DNA of 64,000 bases from Alloascoidea africana (GCA_030581615.1 JAKTTT010000015.1:372001-436000), one strand, 5' to 3'. Positions 43,072 through 54,300 are shown, numbered from the stretch's first letter. Numbers and translations are program-made. Notes: a model not told the origin generated them from the letters alone.

Positions 43072-44420
43072 CTAGAAATATTTCATCAGCTCCTCATAAA
43101 CAGTAAAGAAAATCATGCTCATCATGGCTGTTCTTGTCATTGATATCCTATGATTAAAATAAAACTGAATGTTAGAAAAGTCTCGTGCTTGGTGTCAATC
43201 GCAACCAACACATGGATAAACTGGTTCTTTCCTAAAGTTAAATTCATCAAAGTCATACCCCAATCCTCGATATGAACTCCGACTAGACATGGAAAACTTT
43301 CGCTGTGGTAATTCTTCCGTTCCTGATAAAATACCAGCTGATCGGTTTTGAATTAACGAGACCATATCTCTCTGTATTAACGCTTTCATTGTGTCGATTG
43401 GAAAAACCTGTTATCGATCCCAGACATTAGTATCCTCCCCATGCTTTTCTGTGGTGTAGAATACTCACAACTATCCAGTTAAATGCACCCGCTATACCGC
43501 CGGCAAGTGCAACAGATTCAGGTCCAATTTCCCTATGCGCAAAAAAGGTCTTTGCGATTGTCATTTTTAACGTTTCATAACAACAAAAGTATACACCTGT
43601 GCCAATTGAATCGCGGACTGTGCTACAGCGTTAGCTTTTGGGAAGTATAGGAAAAGAATTCTTTTTCTCAAAACAAGCACTTACGCAAGTGCCATTTGTA
43701 ACCCGAATACAGTCCTTTCAGTCCTCTTGTTTCTATTATTCGTTTGGCAACCTCCGAAGTCGTGGATGTTTTGCACTTACCCACCGAGTTCTTCGCAGTT
43801 GCATTACGTATGCTTCTCGTTCCTGGTGTCAGTCCTCTTTTGGTTGTGTGCTCTGGTGGATACTTCCTGCTGTCTCGAAATACAAGTTGCTCGACTTGAG
43901 AATACAGTTTTATAAACTCGAATGGACAAGCAAAAACACTGACACAAGCACCACTGATAAATCCAGATCCCAGCGCAACAGGCATGTTCTTAACGATAGA
44001 CTCCGTTGACACTTGCTTTCCCTCATAAATAACTGTGGTGTCGTAGAACCTCTCCATTATGCGATTAACTTTGGGTTTCCCTGCTGTATAAATAGAAAGA
44101 GACGCCGAACGGGACACTGACGTCGATAAAATAGGCGCCAGAACTCCACGGAAAAAGCCTCTTATTCCTTCATTAGAAATGGTATCCTTTATGCACTCTC
44201 TATACGTCCGGTAATTGTGTGTTTGTTGGCGGGTTTTGATAGAGTCCAAGGGGAACCCTAAAAACACAGAGATCAGAGCACTACCGTAAGATATGATGGT
44301 AGGCTTATAAGGCTGGAGCCATGGGGGGAATTGTACAAGCTTGTGATCGTAAACGGCCACCGATTCAGAACCAGCTATGGTGGAAAAAGACTGTGTCGTT
44401 GAAGGATCATTTGAAGACAT
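43072..44420 (-). CDS. Mitochondrial carrier (SLC25 family), four exons, substrate unknown
   Basis: Exons are 43685-44420, 43469-43617, 43259-43407 and 43072-43147, encoding 369 aa. The three family signatures appear in order: FPLDSIKTRQQ, CPFEFIKLYSQ and FPIDTMKALIQ. The third signature is rebuilt at an exon junction (ATAGTT|GTGAGT to AACAG|GTTTTT). The first junction gives LLRDSIGTGVYF, and the last joins SYRGLG to ISMTRTAMMSMIFFTVYEE, the expected sixth helix. Each junction is in frame and ends in the right helix, so the model is strong although no single open frame shows it. The N-terminus is Ser/Thr-rich. A long, variable loop between the second and third repeats holds Lys, Arg and Ser residues. 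Relatives include poorly characterised yeast carriers, so no substrate is assigned. Confidence 0.88.
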
Positions 44421-44751
44421 TTGTCTAGGGGCAAGTTCAGCTGGCTGAGAACTGGTGATGAGGGACGAGAACAGCCAGCGTGAGATATTCTGCTAACGTT
44501 AATAGGTACTGGTTATGCGTCAGGGGATACCGCCAGTTTTCAGTCTGGCTGGCTCTGTGCTATGAACAGAAGGACAGATGGTGAAAGGATTTAAACGATA
44601 TGGAAGAGAGGAGTGGAGCCCACGAGGGCCGCACGCCGAGGCTTCTGGGAAGGCCTGGGCTGGTTCAACGATGATCCAATAGGTACTGACGTAACATAAG
44701 CATTAATCTAAGACTAGGTGGACTCCGACAGAGCCCGGGATTCTTCTTCTT
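44421..44751. other. Intergenic: carrier promoter and PHO81 3' end
   Basis: This 331-bp region lies between two minus-strand genes and is relatively GC-rich near 44600-44650. No gene or repeat was recognised. Confidence 0.45.
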
Positions 44752-47700
44752 CTACATGTCGATCTGGTCGCGGAAATGGAGCAGGCCTCCAGATCTCACG
44801 CCGTTCACTCCGTTCACGTCTCCGTCCTCAGCATCTTGGCGGGCTCCACAGCAGGGCTCTTCTTCTGCCACATTTTCCTCGCTGTCAGATCTTACTAGCA
44901 CCAGCCCGTAGGAGCGAATCGTGCCGACCAGAGAGGGAACGATATCCAGCACGGGAGCAGGCACGATGAGTCCCAGAAAGTTGTTGCTCGCCGCAAATTT
45001 CGTAGCCTCTTTGAGAGACCAGCTGGTTTTATCTCCGTTAACCGGAGTGTTGCCCAGCCCATTGCACTCCTCCTTGAGCATCCGATTCGCGGCATCCATA
45101 CTGTAAAAGACGGGGAAATTCGGTTGCTTCCAGTTTAGTACCGTGCAAACGTCCGAATCCCCAGACGAAAATATCAGCTGCCTAGATTTTACATGGTCAT
45201 TATTGTTAAATGAGTGTTCGCGAATTCTGCGGACACTTTGGAATAAGGTAGTGAGAACAAGGTCTGCGAAGGAATTTAAATCCTCCACTTTGGTGGTTTT
45301 TGAGCGGGAATTCTTCTTTGTCAAGGCTGTATTTCCCCGATCTGCTGAAGGGTAGTGGATGTCTAACTCCAAGCTAATTGAAAGCGGTAAAAAGTCCAGC
45401 ACTTCCTGTAGAGTAGCATACAGTCGTTCGAGCAATTCTTTCGCTTCCACAACTGAGCTGACAGATTTCAAAAGTTCCTCTACATTTGCGTCCCCCCTCG
45501 CGGTAGTAAAGTCTGAAAGCGATAGATCGCGTAGATTTAGTTGCAGACCGCTAATGTTGATGACAGAGAAGGGCGCGATAACCGGCGTATCATCTCTCAA
45601 TCGGTAAATTGATGCAATCACATAATCTCCTGTTAAAGAAGAGGCATTGACAAAGGAGAGAGCCTGTGAGTGCATTGTCAAATTGTAGATCGCAGGAACA
45701 GCAGTTGTGGCACCATAGCTTGAAGCCATGTTTCCAGCCCCTACTCCAGCGAGTGTGTTTCCAACAGTTGCTTGTTTTGCAAGATTTGCCCCTCCGCTCC
45801 TTTCCCCTTCTCCAGCTGGAGTTGTTGACTTCCAGTAGGTGTCGTACTTGGAAACATCTAAGAGTTTTCCAGAGTATGGCTTCACGACCTGAAAAGAAAC
45901 CCGTAATTCGCCAATTGCTCGAAGCCTCATATCGAACAATGGAAGCACGCTAAAGCCACTAACACCATTCGTCGTTTGCGAATTGAACACATGAGAAAGA
46001 GCAGTTGCCTTTGCATTCACGCGTGTTCCAAATGTGGAAAACAGCTCAAAATCGATAAGACAATCATCCAGATTATCTAGTTTGAAAGAAACCACATGCT
46101 CGGTGTCCTGGATTGGATACACCAAACTTCTTGGTATTATATCATTGCCTGATCCTCTAGATGAGACTGTTATACGGCTGCCCATTACCGCATTATCAGA
46201 ATAAAACTTGATCGCAGAAGAACCTGGTTGAAAAAAGATTTGAAGAAATATTTTTTGGTCCAAGAAATTGTGCCCATATCTTCGTAGAGGAATCAGAGGT
46301 GGTGGAAGTTCCAAATCAGGTATTAAGTCTAGAGAATCGACGGTAGAGCCTGCTGGCAGGTCTAGCGTACTTGATACTCTACTTTGAACATCAGAACTTG
46401 GTAGCGCCACAGATGTAGTTGGCGAAGTAGAGAAACCAACAGAATAAGAATCTTTTGTCATTCCTGAACTTTCACTAAAAGGCATGTTTTTGCTTGCTCT
46501 TGAAAGTAAGTAAAGACAGTCAAAATGGCCTTCCCAAGCAGCGTAATAAATTGGTGAGTGGCCGTCTTCATCCACATAGTTTGGATCAGCTCCCGCTTCA
46601 AGTAAAGCCTGTACGGTTTTCGCACTTCCTTCCACGGAGGCGTAAAAAAGGGCAGTCCATTGGTTTAATTTATCAACCTCGTTAACATCGATGTTGTAAA
46701 GTTTTAGAAGGCTCACAAGCCTATAATTGCCTGCTCTTGCAGCCAGATGAATCGGCAATAATCCCTCAATGTCAGGCAAGATTTTGATATTTGGCCTCTT
46801 CAGCAAAACTTCGCACGCTTCATAGGAGCCATACTGACAAGCTAGATTTAGAGGCACATACCCCTTTGCAAAACATGGATTTATAGAAGCTCCTTCCTCA
46901 ACAAGAGTTGAAACAAGGCCGATCGATTTGTTTTTAATAGCAATCAAAAGCGGAGAAAAGTTGTCTTCATCGAAAACATCCACTTGTGCCCCAGCTTGGA
47001 TTAGCAGCTTTACCATTTCTTTCCTGTTATGAATACAAGCATAGTGCAGAGGCGTTCTCCCAACTGCATCCCTTTCGTTTGTGTCTACACCAGGAGCTTG
47101 TAATAGCAAGTCAAGGACGGTTTTTCGTCCAACAATGGCAACCACATGTAAAGCAGTACGTCCATTGATTTCATCTTTATAAGAAAAGTCAACAAGACCA
47201 GAGCCAAGCAACTCAAGGATAGCTTCATCTGATGCTTTTGAGGAAAGGGACAGATAGAATATCTTGGTCATTTGGGTTTTCGAGTCTTTTGTGTGCATTA
47301 ACCGTTCAACCCATTCTTTAATAGAACAATCTGAGCTATTTTTTGTTTTAACAGACACTGCAATCCCAGGCGATGAAGCAGCCTTCACAAACTCATAGTA
47401 TAAATCATCGGTTGCCTTGTCTGAGTCCGGAATAGAATTTTGCAAAGGGACAGACGATCTTCTTTCATACACAGTTCCACTCTGTCCTTCTGCGTATTCT
47501 TCAAGCTCAAGGATACACGAGTTTGCGAAATCTGAGAGCTGTGCGATTTCAGAACTGTGAAAAACTGGTTGCACTTCTACTGCGGTTGTGAGGTATATTT
47601 CTTTTGTGTGGGATTTCGATCTTTTGTCCCATTTTTTTAAAACTTTGGAAAATCCTGTTTCGTTAAGCTCGATATATTGCTAAAAATACAATGGTTAATT

Positions 47701-48376
47701 GGATTGTATCATTATACTGTCAATAAAATACTCACTTCTAGCTTCTCCAGGTCTCTTCTGAACCGCTGAAAGCCTTCATAAATTGAAATATATGCCACAG
47801 AACTCTTTGACTCAAGTCGTCCTCTTTGGATCGCTTCCTCTTTCTTCGTATTCAAAATGTCAATACGGACTTTTAACTACAGGTTTGGCACATTAGTATT
47901 AAGCGATTTATTCTGCATTCTTATGTTCAGCGCATACCTCTGCTTCCTTTTCCAGGTAGAATGTGTTAATCTTTTCTAATTCCCTCTCCTTTAAATTCTA
48001 GTTAGTTGCTTCCGAAACTAATCCTAGATGTTATTTGATAAAAATCATACTAATCGGAAGAAAAATGTTGATTTATTCTCTTGTAAAGCTCTTTCTCGAG
48101 ATACAGTACCAGACGAAGGCGCTGCCAATGATTTTATCAGCTACTCATAATCATCAACCAGTTAGTTTTCTCAATCTCGGAGGCAAACAAGGGTACAGAT
48201 CAATACCTTTTTCAAAGATTTGTAGTTGATAAAATAATCTGCGTACTCAGGCAGTTCCAGCTGTCTGGACACTAGGTACTTGCCAAACTTCCTAAGATCA
48301 GCAGTCTAATCAGTATTCAAACGAGCAATCTAACAAATCAACATGTTGCTTGGGTTGCTGGGCTTGTGGCTTACAT
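44752..48376 (-). CDS. PHO81: Pho81-type CDK inhibitor (SPX, ankyrin repeats, GDPD-like domain), six coding exons
   Basis: Pho81 inhibits the Pho80-Pho85 kinase under phosphate starvation. Coding exons are 48375-48376 (AT only), 48207-48291, 48051-48140, 47938-47988, 47736-47876 and 44752-47679, encoding 1,098 aa (S. cerevisiae 1,178). The ATG is formed by joining AT|GTAAGC to CTTAG|GAAG. This gives MKFGKYLVSRQLELPEYADY, the canonical SPX start. The remaining junctions give FFFRLERELEKINTFYLEKEAE and AYISIYEGFQRFRRDLEKLE, both SPX hallmarks. Ankyrin repeats follow (GRTALHVVAIVGRKTVLDLL, GRTPLHYACIHNRKEMVKLL and others). A degenerate glycerophosphodiester phosphodiesterase-like domain occupies the C-terminus. 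The long ORF alone would miss the SPX domain, which senses inositol pyrophosphates. Confidence 0.93.
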
Positions 48377-48830
48377 CGAGAAGGCGACTTGAACTGAAGA
48401 ATAGAGAGAACACCGGGGAAGATGGCGGGACGTGGGGAAATATGGACTGAAGGAATTGCTGTTTGGAAACGGTCTGCGCATACGCGCGTACATTTGGTAC
48501 GCAACCCTCACAACTCTACGCCCCTGTCAAATTCCTACCCAAGAGCCGAAGCTGAACGGAACGGAACGACCACAGCTGCCATAGGACTCAAATGCTACAT
48601 CTACTTGTATTCATCGCCATTCTGGTCACCTTCATCCTCCTTTCTCGTCCTCAGTTCCAGCGACGTTGTCCTTCTCCAGCTGTCCATCCTAGAACGGACT
48701 GTAATTTACGCCGTGCCCGAGGCCTTAGAGTTAGCCAATTGTATGGAGCACTATTCCACGATTCTGTTTAGAAAACTCTATTTACACAAGTAGAAACGTA
48801 TAAGAGGTTATGTATAATGTTCTGTTCACT
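48377..48830. other. Intergenic: PHO81 promoter and uL3m 3' end
   Basis: This 454-bp region holds the PHO81 leader and promoter on the minus strand. A plus-strand small frame inside it (48592-48771) is listed separately. No CACGTG or CACGTT-type Pho4 site was seen on a quick read. Confidence 0.4.
48592..48771 (+). CDS. Possible 59-residue single-span membrane microprotein
   Basis: An ATG at 48592 opens a 59-codon frame starting MLHLLVFIAILVTFILLSR, a clear hydrophobic helix, followed by an Arg-rich tail. A basic tail after an N-terminal helix is seen in many tiny mitochondrial proteins. It overlaps another plus-strand frame (48422-48793), and neither matches a known family. It lies in the divergent space before PHO81. 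Hydrophobic frames of this length arise by chance, so I keep confidence low. Confidence 0.22.
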   Translation: MLHLLVFIAILVTFILLSRPQFQRRCPSPAVHPRTDCNLRRARGLRVSQLYGALFHDSV

Positions 48831-49694
48831 TTAATTGTTGCTTTTCTTGATCGCATCCTGAACTTTGATGTATGATCCGGTAGGTCCAGCCACAGGTCCT
48901 TTAACCAAAATGATTCCATGCTCGGCATCAATCTTTATTGCCTGTGCATTCTGAATTGTGACTTGGTGTCCGCCCATTCTACCAGGCATCTTCTTGCCAG
49001 GCAAGACTCGTCCTGGTGTTTGGTTTTGACCATAAGAGCCACCAATTCTGTGACTTTTCGAAGCACCATGTGAAGCATTTCCTCCCTTGAATCCGTATCT
49101 TTTCATCACACCTTGAAATCCCTTTCCCTTACAAGTCGATTTTAGATCCAGGTATTGTCCCTCTTTGAAATGGTCTGCTGTGAGATGAGTCCCTAGCGGT
49201 AACAGTCCGTTTTCATCTTTAACCTGAAACTCGACCACTTTCTCCTTTGGCGAAACGGTAGCACGGGCATAATGTCCCAGCATAGGCTTTGTTTGCTTTG
49301 CCCTAAATCCGTATCCGAGCTGAACAGCCCAATATCCATCTTTTTCTTTCGTCTTGACGTGTGTAACCTCGACTTGGTCAACCTCAAGGACGGTGCACGC
49401 AAACCTCTCTCCGGTTTCCGTAAAAAATGGAACCATGCCCCGCTTGACGGCGATTAGCCCTGTTCTTTTCAGTAAGTTTCTTCGCTGATGTGCCTTCTCA
49501 GCTGAATGTTCTGTTATCCATTCTTCAGTCTCGACGGATGGGATTGCATGGATAGATGTCAACGACGCTTTGGTCCGGATCTGTCCCCCAAATGCGCAAA
49601 TTGCGGATCTCCGCCACAGCTCAGGTGATTGAAGAGGCTGTCTAAGAAGCGACCTCCCAACAGAGATAGACTGTATGGCGCGTTGAAAGTTCAT
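48831..49694 (-). CDS. MRPL9: Mitochondrial large-subunit ribosomal protein uL3m
   Basis: The protein is 287 aa from the ATG at 49694 (MNFQRAIQSISVGRSLLRQ), a basic presequence-like start; the open frame farther upstream begins with GTG. The conserved L3 core is complete: KRTGLIAVKRGMVPFF, LGYGFRAKQTKP near the centre, GKGFQGVMKRYGFKGGNASHG, and LPGKKMPGRMGGHQVTIQN. It binds 21S/LSU rRNA in the mitochondrial ribosome. A CACGTG E-box lies at 49778-49783, 84 bp upstream of the ATG. Confidence 0.96.
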   Translation of the reverse strand: MNFQRAIQSISVGRSLLRQPLQSPELWRRSAICAFGGQIRTKASLTSIHAIPSVETEEWITEHSAEKAHQRRNLLKRTGLIAVKRGMVPFFTETGERFACTVLEVDQVEVTHVKTKEKDGYWAVQLGYGFRAKQTKPMLGHYARATVSPKEKVVEFQVKDENGLLPLGTHLTADHFKEGQYLDLKSTCKGKGFQGVMKRYGFKGGNASHGASKSHRIGGSYGQNQTPGRVLPGKKMPGRMGGHQVTIQNAQAIKIDAEHGIILVKGPVAGPTGSYIKVQDAIKKSNN

Positions 49695-50062
49695 GCTATA
49701 CCCTTCAGTGAGTCCAGTAGTAATTTGCTTTTGATGTTGAAAAATTGGGCATAACTGCAGTGACGTAGTGTTATGCACACGTGATTATTCTGAATTAGGA
49801 AACTCTGAAAAATGCCACAATAGTATGAGAAGCTGGATTATTACTAGTCTCTAGGTTATTCCACGATCTTTATTTTTTATGACGTTTCCAATGGATACAA
49901 AATATTATATTCGAATAGCACAGTTTTTACTTTACTCTGTGAATCTACCTAGGTTTTCTGATAGCCTGAGAGAATTTATTGTATTGATACTATTTACAAA
50001 TTCCAGGCAATCACAACTGAATAAGGAAGAGAAAATATCATGAGTATATACAAAATCAATGT
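49695..50062. other. Intergenic between the two mitoribosomal genes
   Basis: This 368-bp region holds the MRPL9 promoter and MRPL6 3' end. The CACGTG at 49778-49783 is the only motif I can name. Confidence 0.45.
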
Positions 50063-50884
50063 TCATTTGATCTTCTTAGCCTTGAGCTTTATTGTTTCCT
50101 CGTCAACATAGATACCCTAGAGTTTCGATTGATGTTAGTACGAAAAGATAGATCTGGTAAACAGAGTAACAATTCTGAAGCATACCTTTCCTTTGTAAGG
50201 CTCTGGAGGATGGATCCTTCTCAGTATAGCAGCATACAGCTTCACCTGTTGCTTATCTGGACCTTCCAGAATTACCCTCGTCTGATTGGGGACTTTGGCA
50301 GTAATACCTTCTGGGATGGGAATCAGTTCAGGGAAAGATCTACCGGCTTTTATGCTGACACAGTCAACCCCTTCTTGGTTTTTCTCTAGTTGTGCTCGAT
50401 AACCTGTTCCCACTAATCTTAAGATGGCAATATGCCCTTCTGTAACGCCAGTAACATTGTTACTCAATATTGAACGAACTGTGCCCCACATCGACCGTTG
50501 TGTTTTGTCCGTAGAATCTGGAACAGAGATTGTAACGTGCGATCCATCCTCTGACCTGCTCACTTGAATAAAATCTGGAACTTCAAAATTCAGTTTCCCC
50601 AAAGGACCGTTCACTGTGACAGCTTGAGACAATGTAATCGTAATTCGACCCTTAGTTATTACTTTGGGAATCGCCATGGGCGAGACCTCAAACTTGACCT
50701 GCTCTGGCAAGATAATCGGTAAGCTGCCAATGTTGGATCTGTGGACTGATGTCGTTGAAAATAACGATTGTGAATGAGTAGGCTGTAAAAGTTTACTGGG
50801 TCTGGGAGAGAGTCTCCATTGAAGCCCGGCAAAAGACCTTAAGACAGTACAAGAACCAGAATTTGTTGCAACGCCTTTCCACAT
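50063..50884 (-). CDS. MRPL6: Mitochondrial large-subunit ribosomal protein uL6m, two exons
   Basis: Exons are 50186-50884 and 50063-50116, encoding 250 aa. The long frame reads into the intron; splicing GGAAAG|GTATGC to CTCTAG|GGT gives the family C-terminus EPYKGKGIYVDEETIKLKAK. A TACTAAC branch site is visible inside the 69-nt intron. The N-terminus is basic and Ser-rich, as in a mitochondrial presequence. The L6 core includes VNGPLGKLNFEVPDF and ILRLVGTGYRAQ. The protein sits near the GTPase-associated region of the mitoribosome. A Reb1-type TTACCCGG site lies at 50968-50975, 84 bp upstream of the ATG. Confidence 0.95.
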
Positions 50885-50967
50885 CGTTTTTTGTTCTTTT
50901 GGTGAATTTGAAGCTCCTCCAAGGCACCAATAGTTGGAAGGTGAGAAAAATCAAACCAAGCACTTGG

Positions 50968-50975
50968 TTACCCGG
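50968..50975 (+). promoter_or_regulatory. Reb1-type site TTACCCGG upstream of MRPL6
   Basis: TTACCCGG is the consensus for the general regulatory factor Reb1, which positions nucleosome-free regions. It lies 84 bp upstream of the MRPL6 ATG. The reverse form CCGGGTAA recurs at 58588-58595, upstream of UBP15. Confidence 0.45.
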
Positions 50976-51175
50976 ACTCACACACCGTTGGTGGTTAAGT
51001 CTTCCAACTATTGGTAGAAACAAAATATAAAAAGAACTCGTAATCACTCTTATTTATTTATCTATCTGGATAAAGAGGTATGATATAGCTAGTACTTTAA
51101 ACTTTTTGAAAATTTCTTTGTTATGGTATAAATGCTCTGTTTCGATTTTTTTTGCTTTTTACTGTTCGTGGTTGG

Positions 51176-52627
51176 TTAATCTGCGCCACTATTTAAATGT
51201 CTGAATTCGTTGTTGGACGCTCCTGAATACATGGGAATGCCATTTGAGAAAGATGAACTGTCTGATGATACTGTTGACGCATCCCCGTTTACCAGCCTAA
51301 GCTTGGGCTTGGGCTTGGATTTCAGGACTTTGAGCTCGTCATCATGTTCAAACGAGAGAGAATTCTCCTCATCTTCATCGCTTTCAGAGCACTGGGCTGA
51401 AGATTCGTTGTTTGCTGTTTGAAGTATTAACGAATTTGTTTCTGAAATTGTAAGCATCTCGTTGGAAACTTGTGATAATTTGCTTCCTGTTGGTAGCAAC
51501 CCCGCTGATTTTGAATCCAACAAAAGATTTTGATCTTCCTCTCCAAAAGAGGCATCTCGATCTTGCTTTTTCTCTAAATCGACGGATTTTTCAGAAGAAT
51601 GGTCTAAGAGTTTTAAAGCATATATTTCCCTAGATTCTTGGGAGCCAATGCCTGTGTAATTGTTGGTTGTGTAAATCTCTGGGGCATTATTTGTAACCTC
51701 GTTTTTGTTATAGGTAGTCGGCTGGTATGATTGCGTTGGCACTTTTAGGATGGGAATGTCTCTTGACACTGTTGAGTTAGACCGCGAACGATAAGATGAA
51801 TCAAAATTGTCTAATTGTTGTTGCTGAGTGTCAAAAAGGTTGTTTCTATTTGCATTGTGAAACGAAACATCAGATTCCAAATGAGTTTTACCATGAAACT
51901 GATAAACTGGAGTTGGTGGAGTCGGTATTCTCCCATTTATAGGAAAGTCACTAGGCGTGATGCTGGTATGATTTGAGTAGACGAGTGATGGGGAATATGG
52001 GTACTTCGCTGGTCCATTCTCTGGGTACGACATGTATGGGGCTCTCAATCCATTAGGCCCATCATTAGAATGAATGCTGTTTCCCAGGTGAACTGTAGAA
52101 GAGGAAATGCTTGCAGGGTAGCGTATGGAGGGTTCAAAATCTGAAAATATATTTGAGCGTGAGAAAAAAGGGTTTGTTGGATTGTAACTCATGCCCAAAA
52201 TGTTTTCAATATCATCCCCTAGAGTTGACCCAGAACCAGAAGCTAAGGTTTTCTGTTTATTGCTCATATTTGGCACAAAATATTGGGCCGATAATTCGCT
52301 TTCAGTATTGTAAGGCATGCTTTTTTTGTCATAACCAAAGTGAGTATTCTCATTAATTGTCGTTTCTCGATTATTGAACTCTTCGAAAGCCTTTAATTCC
52401 TTTTTGTCCCTTCTATAACTGCGAACCCAAAATGCAAATAAAACAACCAAGATCACAAACATCGGTACTCCAACTGCCACTCCCACTGTAAAGCTAGTGT
52501 CACTAACTGGTTTCATGCAACTATCTGATTCCTCTGATTTTGTACAGTTTTTATTGCTCTGGTCTCGTGGTAGAATCGATAGGAGTCTCGAAGACCCTTC
52601 GATTAGTATCTTATTCGTAGTTATCAT
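51176..52627 (-). CDS. Single-pass membrane protein of the Skg6/Tos2 type
   Basis: The protein is 483 aa with a short N-terminal segment, one membrane helix at about 46-69 (VGVAVGVPMFVILVVLFAFW) and then a basic stop-transfer patch (VRSYRRDKK). The membrane segment plus the following ELKAFEEFNN region resembles the Skg6/Axl2 transmembrane family, whose members act at sites of polarised growth and bud necks. The rest is low-complexity, rich in Ser, Asn and Pro, with an acidic run (SDEDEENSLSFEHDDE). No signal peptide is apparent, so topology may be type III. The paralogue (Skg6, Tos2) cannot be settled here. Confidence 0.6.
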   Translation of the reverse strand: MITTNKILIEGSSRLLSILPRDQSNKNCTKSEESDSCMKPVSDTSFTVGVAVGVPMFVILVVLFAFWVRSYRRDKKELKAFEEFNNRETTINENTHFGYDKKSMPYNTESELSAQYFVPNMSNKQKTLASGSGSTLGDDIENILGMSYNPTNPFFSRSNIFSDFEPSIRYPASISSSTVHLGNSIHSNDGPNGLRAPYMSYPENGPAKYPYSPSLVYSNHTSITPSDFPINGRIPTPPTPVYQFHGKTHLESDVSFHNANRNNLFDTQQQQLDNFDSSYRSRSNSTVSRDIPILKVPTQSYQPTTYNKNEVTNNAPEIYTTNNYTGIGSQESREIYALKLLDHSSEKSVDLEKKQDRDASFGEEDQNLLLDSKSAGLLPTGSKLSQVSNEMLTISETNSLILQTANNESSAQCSESDEDEENSLSFEHDDELKVLKSKPKPKLRLVNGDASTVSSDSSSFSNGIPMYSGASNNEFRHLNSGAD

Positions 52628-54004
52628 TTCTATATGCTTTGGAAATGATAATTAGAAATGGAAGCAACAACTTGTATACATAAACAAGTGGTTGTTGTTT
52701 CCGTGCGAAGTCAATTATCGCTCTACCCGAAGATTAGTATTGTGAGAGATCTGTTCAGTCTACTTGAGACGGTAAAGTTTGGAAGTGCCCGCAGTCCAAG
52801 TGTATAGATATCTCGCTATGACTTTCGCAACTATGTCGAAAAAAACAAAAAGTAAATTGCGGGTCTAGTGAATAATGGTGTCCTTAGAGTAGAAATAATT
52901 GTACAGCCGAGAATATTTCGAAGAAGAAAAAATGGCAAGGGATTAGATAGTACACCATCCCTCTTGTTTACATTACAGAAAAGTTTATTTCTGTTATTGG
53001 TGAAGAGTAAACTTTATGATATGCCTTCAAAGCTTAAACTGCATAGCTGTGATACTACTCCAACCCACCTCTAAGAAATGATGTTGGCAAATAATTGTAA
53101 AGCAAGTGATACAGCGCTAGTATAAGAAATACTTTTCTGTCAATTTTTTAGTAATACTGTTTCCTTTGTCGCAGCCATTAATGTTACCAACTATACAAGG
53201 TTCCACGGTTCGACGCGTCCCTGTTAGACCTTGGCGGGGATTAATCCGCACTCGTAAATTTTGATTTTATTCGGCATTATATCCACTGTTCAAAAATACG
53301 CTAATTCTTCTACGGTCAGCTATTTATGTGGCCCACCGTCTTTCTTCAGATTCCCAAGTTCTATAAAGTCGTTCTGGATCCCTGTTCCCACGTTAAAAGA
53401 CAGGCCCAAAGTAAAGTTAGAATGTTTAGATTCTCAATGATTTATTCAGATCCATACTACTGACAAAGTGACAGTCTTATATTCCTGTATATTTCTCAAC
53501 AAACTGGTAAAAACATGAAGCATATTTTCGGGATAATTTTTGACCAGCAAAAAATTTGACTGAAAAGAAAATGAAATCATCAGAAAAGTGCTTGAAAATT
53601 TGTTAATATGGACCAGATCTGAGCATTAATAAATTCTCCTTAAATCATTTTTCCCCTTCCAATAACTTGCCAGTCAATACCCTGAAATAACCGAGAATTG
53701 GTTCTCGTCAATCAATGACTCAAGAATTGGTTTATGTTGAATCGTGTTAATTCCGATAAATCTACACACGTTATCCATGATATTTTTGGGCGCAAATCTG
53801 AACCTGCAATTCCGAATTGAACGACAGAATCAAATCTTTGGCCATTCTTGTGATTGTTTTCGCGTACTTGATAAAACGGGAACAATCACTATTGTCCAAA
53901 GACTGTATCTATTTTGCTTTAAGGACTAAAACTATGTTAACTGCTCTTTCATTTCATGCTCATTGTTACCGGATGGGTGATTCCACGCTCCCTAGTAGTG
54001 CAAT

Positions 54005-54300
54005 CTAGTTTAGGCAAATGCCCCATCCTCTCTCCCTTAAGGGAAGGAATCAACAATTCTAGTGTCTGTTTGAAGCCTTATCCCTCCAATAAACCGTCAC
54101 ATGGAGAGGTCGTACACAATTCTTTGTAAAGGAACTGGCTCACAAACGCGAGACGTTCTACTCCATCACCTCATTTTCCTTAACTGATGGTTCTTTCACA
54201 AGTCGATTTGGCCTCTTTGAAGCATCTCAAACCACCAGATGAAGGCGCTATAGTTAGCTGCCAAAGAGTCTACTATCGATTCCTAACTGGGCGGTTCTTG
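54005..54300 (+). repeat. Left arm of a diverged inverted repeat
   Basis: The plus-strand sequence here resembles the minus strand of about 54710-55175. Shared blocks include TAGTTTAGGC, AACAATTCTAGT, TCTGTTTGAAG and GATGGTTCTTTCAC. Identity by eye is about 65-70% over the better-aligned parts, and the right arm carries an extra segment of about 200 bp. It is likely a second, opposite-facing copy of the decayed element. Confidence 0.55.

Noticed and set aside
53196-53260. tRNA-like T-arm sequence GGTTCGACGC
   Set aside because: No matching box A, acceptor stem or anticodon arm around it.
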